A stretch of DNA of 64,000 nt, from contig CP133595.1 of the NCBI GenBank assembly GCA_031200235.1, positions 558,001 through 622,000 on the forward strand, written 5' to 3'. Every line of letters starts with the position of its first letter. Within the stretch, counting starts at the first letter, position 1. The stretch is from Cuniculiplasma divulgatum (lineage in GTDB: Archaea > Thermoplasmatota > Thermoplasmata > Thermoplasmatales > Thermoplasmataceae). Positions 26,256 to 32,692 of this stretch are shown here, piece after piece. Below the pieces are notes generated by a model. That model did not search any database and was not told the DNA's origin. It saw only the letters and a list, made by a program, of their open reading frames with translations. Position numbers and translations under genes: made by a program.

Positions 26256-26473
26256 TGCACATAACTACATTTCATATAGAGCCAGAAAACGTGGAATTCG
26301 TGGAGGAACTCACAAAGCACAAGGAGTTATCACGTGTCCTGAATTTTCTCATATCGCAATATAAGGAGAATAAAGGATATGTAGACCCACACACGAAAAT
26401 AGAGCAGTTAGAACGGCAGTTAAAGGCCAAGACAGAGCAATATGAAGCAATGCGGAAGGAGGCAATGAAATGA
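26255..26473 (+). CDS. Ribbon-helix-helix-like small DNA-binding protein
   Basis: 72 residues. A short N-terminal strand (HITTFHI) followed by two helices (PENVEFVEELTKHK and ELSRVLNFLISQYKEN) matches the Arc/MetJ/CopG layout; the C-terminus is a basic helix. Translationally coupled to the genes on both sides (TGATG, then ATGA). Likely regulates copy number or transcription of the element, inferred from fold only. Confidence 0.55.
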   Translation: MHITTFHIEPENVEFVEELTKHKELSRVLNFLISQYKENKGYVDPHTKIEQLERQLKAKTEQYEAMRKEAMK

Positions 26474-26649
26474 AGGAATACAGAATAAAGTGTATGTTTT
26501 GCGGAACGCCATTATGTCAGTTAGAGGAAACGGAGAATTGGTATTGTCCGAAGTGCAGGAAATGGCTCACACTATCAGCCAGCAGAGTATCCAACAGACA
26601 TTACGTTAGTAAAAGACCAGCTAAACGACCACGTAAGCTTAGCACGTGA
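26470..26649 (+). CDS. Small zinc-ribbon protein, 59 residues
   Basis: Begins MKEYRIKCMFCG. Cysteines CMFC (about 8-11) and CPKC (about 26-29) form a zinc ribbon, followed by a very basic tail (KRPAKRPRK), suggesting nucleic-acid binding. ATGA overlap with the preceding gene. A terminator-like hairpin follows at 26663. Confidence 0.6.
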   Translation: MKEYRIKCMFCGTPLCQLEETENWYCPKCRKWLTLSASRVSNRHYVSKRPAKRPRKLST

Positions 26650-26662
26650 GAGCCACACGTGC

Positions 26663-26684
26663 CCCCGTGTGTCAATACACGGGG
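26663..26684 (+). terminator. Perfect 8-bp hairpin after the small-gene train
   Basis: ccccgtgt-gtcaat-acacgggg forms an uninterrupted 8-bp stem with a 6-nt loop, 14 nt after the zinc-ribbon gene. There is no T-run directly behind it, so it may be an RNA-processing or structural element rather than a classic terminator. Confidence 0.4.
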
Positions 26685-26723
26685 CGCTTAATGCCCTCCT
26701 TATTTCCTTTTACTTTTTATTTC

Positions 26724-26743
26724 AGACTTCTTGAAAGAAGTCT
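26724..26743 (+). repeat. Hairpin repeat H1 (ACTTCT/AGAAGT family)
   Basis: agacttct-tgaa-agaagtct, an 8-bp perfect stem, followed by acaagaacta. Same core and trailing acaaga as H2 and H3. Confidence 0.6.
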
Positions 26744-26760
26744 ACAAGAACTATAATTAC

Positions 26761-26780
26761 GGACTTCTCGTGAGAAGTCC
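26761..26780 (+). repeat. Hairpin repeat H2 (ACTTCT/AGAAGT family)
   Basis: ggacttct-cgtg-agaagtcc, an 8-bp perfect stem, followed by acaagagcaata. The outer pair changes with compensation relative to H1 (A-T to G-C). Confidence 0.6.
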
Positions 26781-26798
26781 ACAAGAGCAATAAGCCCC

Positions 26799-27180
26799 CG
26801 CCTCGCTACGCACAAGTGCGAAGCACAGGGCACTCTGCGACACGCCAACCTCCTGAACGGAGGATTTGGCTTTCGCTACGGCAAAAATTCACCCCTCCTT
26901 TGTTCGCTTCGCTCACAAATTCCCCCCCTCTTTTTGCCTTCGCTCGTCTCGGAGGTCTAATCAGGTATAGGCACGTGTACGCCTTCGGCGTTCACTTGTT
27001 GCTTCGCAACAGCCTATTATCCTGATTTGTCCAGCCCTTCGGGCTGTCCACCGACCCCCCGTGCCCTGTGCTTCGCACCCACCCGTGCTATGCACGTGTG
27101 GGCTACGTGTCCCTTCGGGACACTTCGGGTCTTCACTTCGTTCAGACCTGCTACGCTCGGCGGAGGAGGGGGTTCGCAGG
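26799..27180. other. GC-rich cluster of mini-hairpins, no coding potential
   Basis: About 380 bp contain at least ten short perfect hairpins, mostly with TTC or GAA loops: gtgc-gaa-gcac, gccaa-cctcc ... ggagg-at-ttggc, acgcc-ttc-ggcgt, gttgc-ttc-gcaac, cagccc-ttc-gggctg, gtgc-ttc-gcac, cgtgc-tat-gcacg, gtgtccc-ttc-gggacac, ggtct ... agacc. An outer pairing AATCAGG/CCTGATT (about 26959 and 27019) with inner aggc/gcct encloses two of them like a three-way junction. Composition differs sharply from the AT-rich element around it. Could be a structured RNA, a replication or transfer origin, or accumulated palindromic repeats. Confidence 0.6.
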
Positions 27181-27220
27181 AAAGCCCTTAAAATTTCAGA
27201 TTTAATAATACGGGCTTTCC
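27179..27220. repeat. 9-bp inverted repeat
   Basis: ggaaagccc at 27179-27187 and gggctttcc at 27212-27220 with a 24-nt AT-rich spacer, directly after the hairpin cluster. Confidence 0.5.
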
Positions 27221-27227
27221 TTTGCGA

Positions 27228-27250
27228 CAAACTTCTTCAAAAGAAGTTTG
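27228..27250 (+). repeat. Hairpin repeat H3 (ACTTCT/AGAAGT family)
   Basis: caaacttctt-caa-aagaagtttg, a perfect 10-bp stem, followed by aacaagaataa. Together with H1 and H2 it brackets the GC-rich hairpin cluster. Confidence 0.6.
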
Positions 27251-27379
27251 AACAAGAATAAGGGTGGTTTGGTCCCTATTTTTATGAGAAAATAAAACCC
27301 CATTACTGACACAAGTATGATAGTCCGACTCGGAAAAATCATATCTTAAAAAATGTTTACTTACTCCATTTCTTGATTT

Positions 27380-27407
27380 TCAAAAAAATAAAAAAGTATA
27401 AAAAATA
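27380..27407 (-). terminator. T-rich terminator of the 23-codon gene
   Basis: On the minus strand several T5-T7 runs (ctatttttta ... cttttttattttttt) follow 15-40 nt after the stop codon of the small gene, the usual archaeal termination signal. Confidence 0.5.
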
Positions 27408-27422
27408 GTGATTATTGTTTCA

Positions 27423-27494
27423 TTATCCCCCATTTTGCTTGGCGGCTGGCATGTCCAAACTTACTTCCTCAACCACAAAATCCGCATCAGTCAT
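27423..27494 (-). CDS. 23-residue peptide, candidate precursor of a modified peptide
   Basis: Reads MTDADFVVEEVSL, then DMPAAKQNGG and TAA. The start is fixed by a perfect Shine-Dalgarno GGAGGTGA at 27499-27506, five nt before the ATG, and the gene is followed by T-runs. It is divergent from two SagB-type dehydrogenase genes, an exporter and an acetyltransferase. The acidic, hydrophobic leader-like front (DFVVEEVSL) and short C-terminal part with Lys, Gln, Asn, Gly Gly are what one expects of a small RiPP precursor; no Cys or Ser/Thr lies in the C-terminal part, so azole or lanthionine formation is unlikely. No known family recognised. Confidence 0.5.
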   Translation of the reverse strand: MTDADFVVEEVSLDMPAAKQNGG

Positions 27495-27519
27495 TTTTTC
27501 ACCTCCAAATTTCAATTTG

Positions 27520-27542
27520 AATAATCTTATTTAAAGATTATT
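27520..27542. promoter_or_regulatory. Operator-like dyad over the promoter of the 23-codon gene
   Basis: Arms aataatctt and aagattatt (9 bp perfect) with the spacer atttа-like AT core; on the minus strand the TATA-like tttaaata lies in its centre, about 30 nt before the ATG at 27494. A protein bound here would block that promoter. Confidence 0.45.
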
Positions 27543-27565
27543 TAGTTTTTGTTACTACATAAGCT

Positions 27566-27580
27566 TATTACATTGTAATA
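27566..27580. promoter_or_regulatory. Operator-like dyad before the SagB genes
   Basis: tattaca-t-tgtaata is a perfect 7+1+7 palindrome 13 nt before the ATG at 27594, at the position of the core promoter of the plus-strand genes. Confidence 0.45.
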
Positions 27581-27593
27581 GTAATTATAATTA

Positions 27594-28655
27594 ATGAAGG
27601 TTAAATCAGTTTCCGAAATTCTAATATATCCACCAGATAGGATTGTTGGGGATCTATGGATTGTTAGGAATTGGGTCACTAAAAGAAATTATAAGGTAAG
27701 TTCTCCAACTTTGGCAATACTTTTATATTGCAAAATTCCACATACTGTGGGAGATATTCTAGATTTCTTTTATGAGAAATATGGAATCAAAAATGAGCTT
27801 ATTCATCTTGGACTGAAAAAACTTATGGCAACTGACCTTTTACTGGAAGTTAAACAAGAAATGGATGGTTCTAATGAAGTGTTTGGTTTAGAGTTTGATA
27901 ATTGGTATAAACATAATTGGTATATGGCGTTACTTTATCATCTAGTGTCTTATGATTATCCCTTTATCGAGGATTATGTTGCAAAACAACGGATGATTAA
28001 TTATAGTAGTCAAGAAATTGATTCTAACAGATATAAGGAATATAATTCGCAGGTTTCGTATGACATCCCCAAAGCTACAGAGGTGAAAATACGAGAAACT
28101 AATACCTCTAAGCAAAAATGTGTCAATTTTGCCGATTTGCTTACGATGGCATCACTTGGTTATACAAGAGTTGGGAGCTTAAGAGTTTATTGGAATGGAG
28201 ACCCACTAATATTGAGAACCAGTCCATCCGGGGGGTCCAGACATCCTACTGAGACATACATTGTAGCGATAAATGTGGAAGGTTTGGAGTCTGGGTGGTA
28301 CCACATTTCTGTTAAAGATTCCAAACTTGAACAAATAAAAATTGGTGGAACAGACCCAGATGACCTAAGACTTCTTTTTCCTACAACATATGTGCGACCC
28401 GATTTTCATGTTGATTTAATCTTAATATTTACCAGTATATTTGAGAGAAATATGTATAGATATCGAGAACCTAGGACTTTCCGAACTATACATATGGACG
28501 TGGGACATTTAGCGGCGACAACTGAAATCATATGTGAAAAGTTAGGATATAAGTATTTAGTTCAATATTCAGCTAATGATGAAGGGATAGAAAAATTTCT
28601 AGGATTAAGCCCATTGAAAGAAGGCTATATGGCATCTATGGCTATAGGAAACTAG
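27594..28655 (+). CDS. SagB-type (nitroreductase-fold) dehydrogenase with PqqD-like N-terminal domain
   Basis: 353 residues. The C-terminal FMN-dependent domain shows SagB/ThcOx blocks: LRTSPSGGSRHPTETYIVA (about 205-223), GLESGWYHI, and MYRYREPRTFRTIHMDVGH with LAATTEIICEKLG (about 285-320). The first 90 residues (YKVSSPTLAILLYC, IPHTVGDILDFF, LGLKKLMATDLL) look like the PqqD-like winged-helix recognition domain that binds RiPP leader peptides. Family members oxidise azolines or other peptide positions in modified-peptide pathways. No YcaO cyclodehydratase is nearby. First of two tandem paralogues, 13 nt apart. Confidence 0.8.
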   Translation: MKVKSVSEILIYPPDRIVGDLWIVRNWVTKRNYKVSSPTLAILLYCKIPHTVGDILDFFYEKYGIKNELIHLGLKKLMATDLLLEVKQEMDGSNEVFGLEFDNWYKHNWYMALLYHLVSYDYPFIEDYVAKQRMINYSSQEIDSNRYKEYNSQVSYDIPKATEVKIRETNTSKQKCVNFADLLTMASLGYTRVGSLRVYWNGDPLILRTSPSGGSRHPTETYIVAINVEGLESGWYHISVKDSKLEQIKIGGTDPDDLRLLFPTTYVRPDFHVDLILIFTSIFERNMYRYREPRTFRTIHMDVGHLAATTEIICEKLGYKYLVQYSANDEGIEKFLGLSPLKEGYMASMAIGN

Positions 28656-28668
28656 AGGAGATGAAGTT

Positions 28669-29778
28669 TTGAAAACACTTGAAAATATTAAATGGAAAGA
28701 ATTGACAACTATTGATAATTTTACTGAACCATCTAGACTTATTATTTCAAATCCTTTACTTTATAAGAGAATAAAAATTAAATTAGACGCATTCATAGAA
28801 TTTCTTTTATTTAATCAAATGGGAAATTCTGATTTAACCATTTTTTCATATTTAAGAGAAATAGGGTTTTTAATTAATACAAACGAGGAGCCAGAAACAG
28901 AGAACTTGGATAGCATCTTACATTGGTTTAAAAGAGGATGGTACGATTCATTAATTTATTATGTGTGGTCTAAAAAGGTGAAATTCATTGACGATGAAGA
29001 TTATTCAGGAGACCTAAGAAGAGGTTTGATAAATGCATATTTAAGTGAAAATAGTTTGCCGGATAGGATTGTCGAATCCCTCGAATTTACAAAAATTAAA
29101 ATGCCAATACCTAAAAATGTAGGTCTAGAAGAGGTAAACTTAAAAAATGTACTCTTAGGCAGAAGAACGACCAGAATTTTTCAAAATGAATCAATGAAAC
29201 TAGAGGATTTTTCTAGTATTTTATGGAATGCTCTTTCAAGAGTTAGGCACGTTAGAAACCTCAGTTATGAAGACCCTTTAGATTATTTTGCAAGCCATGG
29301 AACAGAATTTGATTTTTACGTGATTGCCTATAATATTAATCACTTACAAAATGGGATATACCTTTATGACGTAAAGGACCATTTCCTTTCCGAATTAAAG
29401 TCTGGAGATTTTAGAGAGGAGATGATACATAATTTATGGTGGCATCAAGCACCAAAAACAGCTAATCTTACTATCCTTTTCGTTACTGATTTTGAACAAT
29501 ACCAATGGAGATATAGGCATGAAAGGGCACTTAGAAACATATTCATAGAAGCGGGAAGAATAGCTCAGAGATTGATATTTGAAGCGGAGCGAATGGGGTT
29601 TGGTTCGTTACCAACACCCGCAACTAGAGATTCTTCATTTGACAAGATGCTTAGTTTGAAAAGGAACAAACAATTTGTATTGTATACGATAACGGTCGGA
29701 AAAAAACCTTCACCTTCTTTACTTATGGACAACACCTCCAGCAACATATTAAACTTGCAATGGGTTAATGAGATTTAA
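28669..29778 (+). CDS. Second SagB-type (nitroreductase-fold) dehydrogenase
   Basis: 369 residues, TTG start with gaggagat 6-7 nt upstream. The C-terminal FMN domain is clear: LLGRRTTRIFQNESMKLEDF (about 162-181), FDFYVIAYNINHLQNGIYLY, WRYRHERALRNIFIEAGRIAQ and GFGSLPTPA. The first 140 residues are divergent. Two different members side by side suggest a heterodimer or two successive oxidations of one substrate (inference). Same operon as the gene upstream. Confidence 0.8.
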   Translation: MKTLENIKWKELTTIDNFTEPSRLIISNPLLYKRIKIKLDAFIEFLLFNQMGNSDLTIFSYLREIGFLINTNEEPETENLDSILHWFKRGWYDSLIYYVWSKKVKFIDDEDYSGDLRRGLINAYLSENSLPDRIVESLEFTKIKMPIPKNVGLEEVNLKNVLLGRRTTRIFQNESMKLEDFSSILWNALSRVRHVRNLSYEDPLDYFASHGTEFDFYVIAYNINHLQNGIYLYDVKDHFLSELKSGDFREEMIHNLWWHQAPKTANLTILFVTDFEQYQWRYRHERALRNIFIEAGRIAQRLIFEAERMGFGSLPTPATRDSSFDKMLSLKRNKQFVLYTITVGKKPSPSLLMDNTSSNILNLQWVNEI

Positions 29779-29797
29779 AATTTAATGTAAATTATTT

Positions 29798-31002
29798 ATG
29801 ACTAATATGAACCGCGATATTAGAAACTATATGTTTACTGCTTCAAGTATTTCTCTATCTCGAATAGCTACTGCCATCTTTTATATTAGCATTCTGTGGG
29901 TCTCTTTTACGGTCACGCATTCCCCGGTCTATACTGGAATTGCCGACGGACTTGTTACGTTACCATTATTTTTGAGCTTTGCTGTGGGCTCTTTTGTGGA
30001 TAATAGTATACATAAAAAATTTATAGCAATCCTGTTTTCTCTTATTCGGGCTTGTTCAGTGGTGCCTTTATTATTCACTTTTCTCTTTAACCAAAAAGCG
30101 TTCCTTATTATCTTTCTATTCTTGTTCGCATTTTCGGTTGGACTGACATCTGATTTTATTAACTCCGTTAGAGCAGTCTGGATAAAGAAATTCTTAAAAG
30201 AAGGAGAGAAAGTAAAAAGATACAGGGCTTTTTCAAATATTTTATACAACATTTCAGAAGGATTAGGTTACATTTTAGTAGGCTTTTTAATTTCAACAGG
30301 AGTAACGTTTACATTAATATTTGTATTACTTATTTACCTGACCTCAACAATCCCAATTTCTCTCATCAAAGTTTACGAAGAACCTAAAAGACACCAGCTA
30401 AAGGCTGGTGCTAGAAAGTTAAGTGACCCTTTGAACTTTATAAGAAAATCTCCAATAGTTTTAGTCCTTTTTACAGAGGGATTTCTGGTTAATTTTATAT
30501 TCGGTATGTTTGGAGTTTTGACTACTGTAATGGTGGTTAGAATATTCCAACTACCAGCGTTGTACCTCTCTGTTATATATCTTATACTTACGTTAGGGAT
30601 TTCCATAGGATCCTTTTTAGAAAGAAAGGAAGGATTTCCGAGATTGAACAGAGTCTTTTGGTCAATAGCTGTATTGGCGGTAATGCTTATAGCACTAAGT
30701 TACATTACTCAATTTATATACGTTCTTCTGCCTATGTTTATAATTGGGATATCTATGGGGGTTAGTGAAAGTATAATTTTCTCCGAATTCAAAATAATGT
30801 TCCTGAAGAGATAACGGGAACAATTCAAGGTTATTATAATAGCCTTGCTACTGGCTTAACATTTTTGTCTGCACCAATAACCGGAATTTTGGTGCAGTTT
30901 ACTGGCTATCATAATACATTTTTCTTAATTTCAACCTTTTCACTAGCAATAATATTAATAATTATTTGGAGGCGAACAATTACCCATGTCCATAGAAATT
31001 AG
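29798..31002 (+). pseudogene. MFS exporter with a frameshift near its 3' end
   Basis: The first frame (29798-30814) encodes a 338-residue MFS protein with about ten helices and stops early. The missing end is present in the -1 frame: from about 30790 it reads NNVPEEITGTIQGYYNSLATG and continues through two more helices to TAG at 31000-31002. NNVPEEITG is the common MFS loop before helix 10-11. One base appears lost in the run ttcaaaataat around 30788-30798. Full length would be about 400 residues, like MFS drug/peptide exporters. Could be a true mutation, a sequencing error or, less likely, programmed frameshifting. Confidence 0.8.
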
Positions 31003-31471
31003 GAAATTATCTATTGAGGATCTAGAAACTCTGATTGAAGTTGCTAGAGAATCATGGAAATGGACTTACGCAGGCATATACAGTGAGGAATATATCGAGA
31101 GTTGGATAAGGGAGAAATATTCTAAGGAAAAACTGCTAAATGAAATAGTAAGATCTCAATCTAACCTTGATATATTATTCCTCGGAGCTTTTGCAGATTC
31201 GACGTTAATTGGATTTATTGAATTGAAGATTATTGCTAATAAAGCTGAATTACTTCGCTTATATCTTAAACCGGAATACACGCACAAGAAGATTGGAAAA
31301 ACATTACTGTTAGAGGCAGAGAAAATTATGAAGAAAAAAGGTATTCTGGAATGCAGACTATATGTTCACAGACAAAATTCTGTGGGATTTTCGTTCTATT
31401 ATAAGAACGGATTCAAGGTTGAGGATACTGATGGAAGCGATTTTATAATGGAAAAAAAATACGAATCATAA
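30986..31471 (+). CDS. GNAT-family N-acetyltransferase (element copy)
   Basis: 161-residue acetyl-CoA-dependent acyltransferase. Motif A is LLRLYLKPEYTHKKIGKTLL (about 88-107; R/Q-x-x-G-x-G/A variant HKKIGK), with the typical C-terminal RLYVHRQNSVGFSFYYKNGF. Preceded by ggagg 13 nt upstream and overlapping the frameshifted end of the exporter. A close paralogue, with the same N-terminal WTY-IYS-ESWIR pattern, lies outside the element at 32693. It could acetylate the peptide product or act as a self-resistance enzyme (inference). Confidence 0.88.
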   Translation: MSIEIRKLSIEDLETLIEVARESWKWTYAGIYSEEYIESWIREKYSKEKLLNEIVRSQSNLDILFLGAFADSTLIGFIELKIIANKAELLRLYLKPEYTHKKIGKTLLLEAEKIMKKKGILECRLYVHRQNSVGFSFYYKNGFKVEDTDGSDFIMEKKYES

Positions 31472-31617
31472 TTTATAGAAAATTCTTCTGGGCCAAATTC
31501 ATATGTTCATTTAATGGACACCATGTTACTCATACAAAAGAAGACTTGCCTACAGTTGTAAATGGGACTCTACCTATCTCTAATATTACAGGATTTGCTT
31601 AAAAGTTTAAACGGGCT

Positions 31618-31630
31618 CGGTCGGGCCCAT
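31618..31630 (+). repeat. att repeat copy 3, right boundary of the element
   Basis: cggtcgggcccat matches the tRNA-Val 3' end plus the next base, and is embedded in the near-palindrome gggctcggtcgggccc. Host-like gene content begins after it. Confidence 0.75.
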
Positions 31631-31761
31631 AAATATAACCATGTTCATATAATTATATTCCTCAAAGCTTAAAACTTTCCTCTCTTATTGTATTTTCAAG
31701 AGAAAATCTATTGAACGGAATCCAAATCAATATTTATTAAGTATACCATAATGTATACACT

Positions 31762-32013
31762 ATGGATCAAGAAGTCCAGATGGACATTAAAGATGTGAGA
31801 TTAACTGTCGAAAAGCACCTTAAAGATTTGGGTATTGAGGGGCCGGCTAGAATTGCATCCGCAAAATTCAATCAGGGTTATTGGAGTGTTGTTGTTGTCT
31901 ATTCAAGAGACATAGAAGTTGGAGATAAGAAACAAAAGACAGGTATAATTGCCGCATTGGAAATCAATGATACCACCGGAAAAGTTGAGGCGTTCAAAGA
32001 GAACCCAACATAA
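31762..32013 (+). CDS. Small hypothetical protein, 83 residues
   Basis: One alpha/beta domain: a helix (DVRLTVEKHLKDLG) followed by strands (PARIASAKFNQGYWSVVVVYSR ... TGIIAALEINDTTGKVEAF). The pattern ending in a residue run like ALEINDTTGKVEAF is reminiscent of PepSY-type domains, but the assignment is weak. A TATA-like agtataccataa lies about 22 nt before the ATG. It precedes the retropepsin-like gene by 14 nt, so the two probably form an operon. Confidence 0.65.
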   Translation: MDQEVQMDIKDVRLTVEKHLKDLGIEGPARIASAKFNQGYWSVVVVYSRDIEVGDKKQKTGIIAALEINDTTGKVEAFKENPT

Positions 32014-32027
32014 GGACGCTTTTTCAC

Positions 32028-32387
32028 ATGGGATTGATCATTGATCAGATTGAAATTAAGGGCACAATCAAGAGTGTCAAAGTCTCCGCTCTGATAGATT
32101 CTGGAGCTGAAGGAAACTATATCAGTGCTGTATTGCCCAATGGAATCAGGCCAGAACAACTTGGATTTGTATCTTACGGTGAAATTCCCGTTTCAATTCC
32201 AGGGTCATCCATCAGAGAATTGCACGGTTCCCTGACATTCGAGAGTCTAAAACTGAACGGGGTTATCCTTTCTGAGCCGGAATTCATAATTCTCGAAAAT
32301 ATAGATTTTCCAGTCATAATTGGAGTAGAAATACTTCAAATGATTGGACTGAAACTGGACTTCAGAACCGATACTATGCAGATCTGA
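32028..32387 (+). CDS. Retropepsin-like aspartic protease domain protein
   Basis: 119 residues with one pepsin-half fold: the catalytic motif ALIDSGAEGNYIS (about 23-35) carries D-S-G, and the second conserved block is FPVIIGVEILQMIGLKLDF, the hydrophobic-hydrophobic-Gly signature of the fold. Such single-domain proteins must dimerise to form the active site, as retroviral proteases and DUF1758-like proteins do. Cellular role in archaea is largely unknown. Likely cotranscribed with the small gene upstream. Confidence 0.75.
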   Translation: MGLIIDQIEIKGTIKSVKVSALIDSGAEGNYISAVLPNGIRPEQLGFVSYGEIPVSIPGSSIRELHGSLTFESLKLNGVILSEPEFIILENIDFPVIIGVEILQMIGLKLDFRTDTMQI

Positions 32388-32584
32388 ATATCCAGTTATT
32401 CTTAAAATAACAAGAAGAAACCAATTTTCATTTTCGTTTAGCTTCATTTAAAATATGCCAAAGTTCGGCTTGAATTACATAAAATGGATTAAACATAATT
32501 GTATTACTCGAGACCTGTAATTTTTTCATGAATTTTTCCGGTCCTGTAGCATTTTTTATATGCGAAGATTTCAATTAGAAAAAT

Positions 32585-32647
32585 ATGGCTAAAGGCACTG
32601 GAAGACGCAGGCGATCATCTGCAGTGACATACTTCCTGGTTCACTAA
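32585..32647 (+). CDS. Possible leaderless 20-residue basic peptide
   Basis: A good TATA-like box (ttttttatatgc, 32551-32562) is placed 25 nt before an ATG that opens a 20-codon frame beginning MAKGTGRRRRSS. It could be a tiny gene, the truncated start of a lost gene, or chance. Confidence 0.25.
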   Translation: MAKGTGRRRRSSAVTYFLVH

Positions 32648-32669
32648 ACTACAGGTATTTTAATATTGC

Positions 32670-32690
32670 TTGAACCATTTGTTGGTTCAA
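32670..32690. promoter_or_regulatory. Perfect palindrome at the start of the second GNAT gene
   Basis: ttgaacca-tttgt-tggttcaa has 8-bp arms and ends 2 nt before the ATG at 32693. A TATA-like tattttaatatt at 32656-32667 places it over the transcript start, so it is a good operator candidate. Confidence 0.45.
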
Positions 32691-32692
32691 CA

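Larger units (their letters stand above)
17873..31630. mobile_element. Integrated element of about 13.8 kb at tRNA-Val
   Basis: The segment is bounded by copies of the tRNA-Val 3' end, starts with a tyrosine integrase, and differs from the flanks in being AT-rich and in using strong Shine-Dalgarno sites (GGAGGTGA) before tightly packed small genes. Content: integrase, winged-helix-like protein, membrane-anchored HerA/FtsK-like ATPase, membrane protein, many tiny proteins, a ribbon-helix-helix-like protein, a hairpin-rich region and a SagB/MFS/GNAT cargo cluster. No capsid or recognised replication protein is visible, so plasmid-like (conjugative or mobilisable) is more likely than virus, but this is inference. 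Confidence 0.75.

Noticed and set aside
24771-26649. CRISPR-like regular repeats in the small-gene region
   Set aside because: Repeated words are Shine-Dalgarno sites before successive genes, not spaced repeats; no array and no cas genes in the window.
26961-27230. 89-codon minus-strand frame (and 66-69 codon frames) in the hairpin cluster
   Set aside because: These frames cross many perfect palindromes and have Arg/Ser/Gly-rich low-complexity products; palindromic structure explains the lack of stops better than coding.
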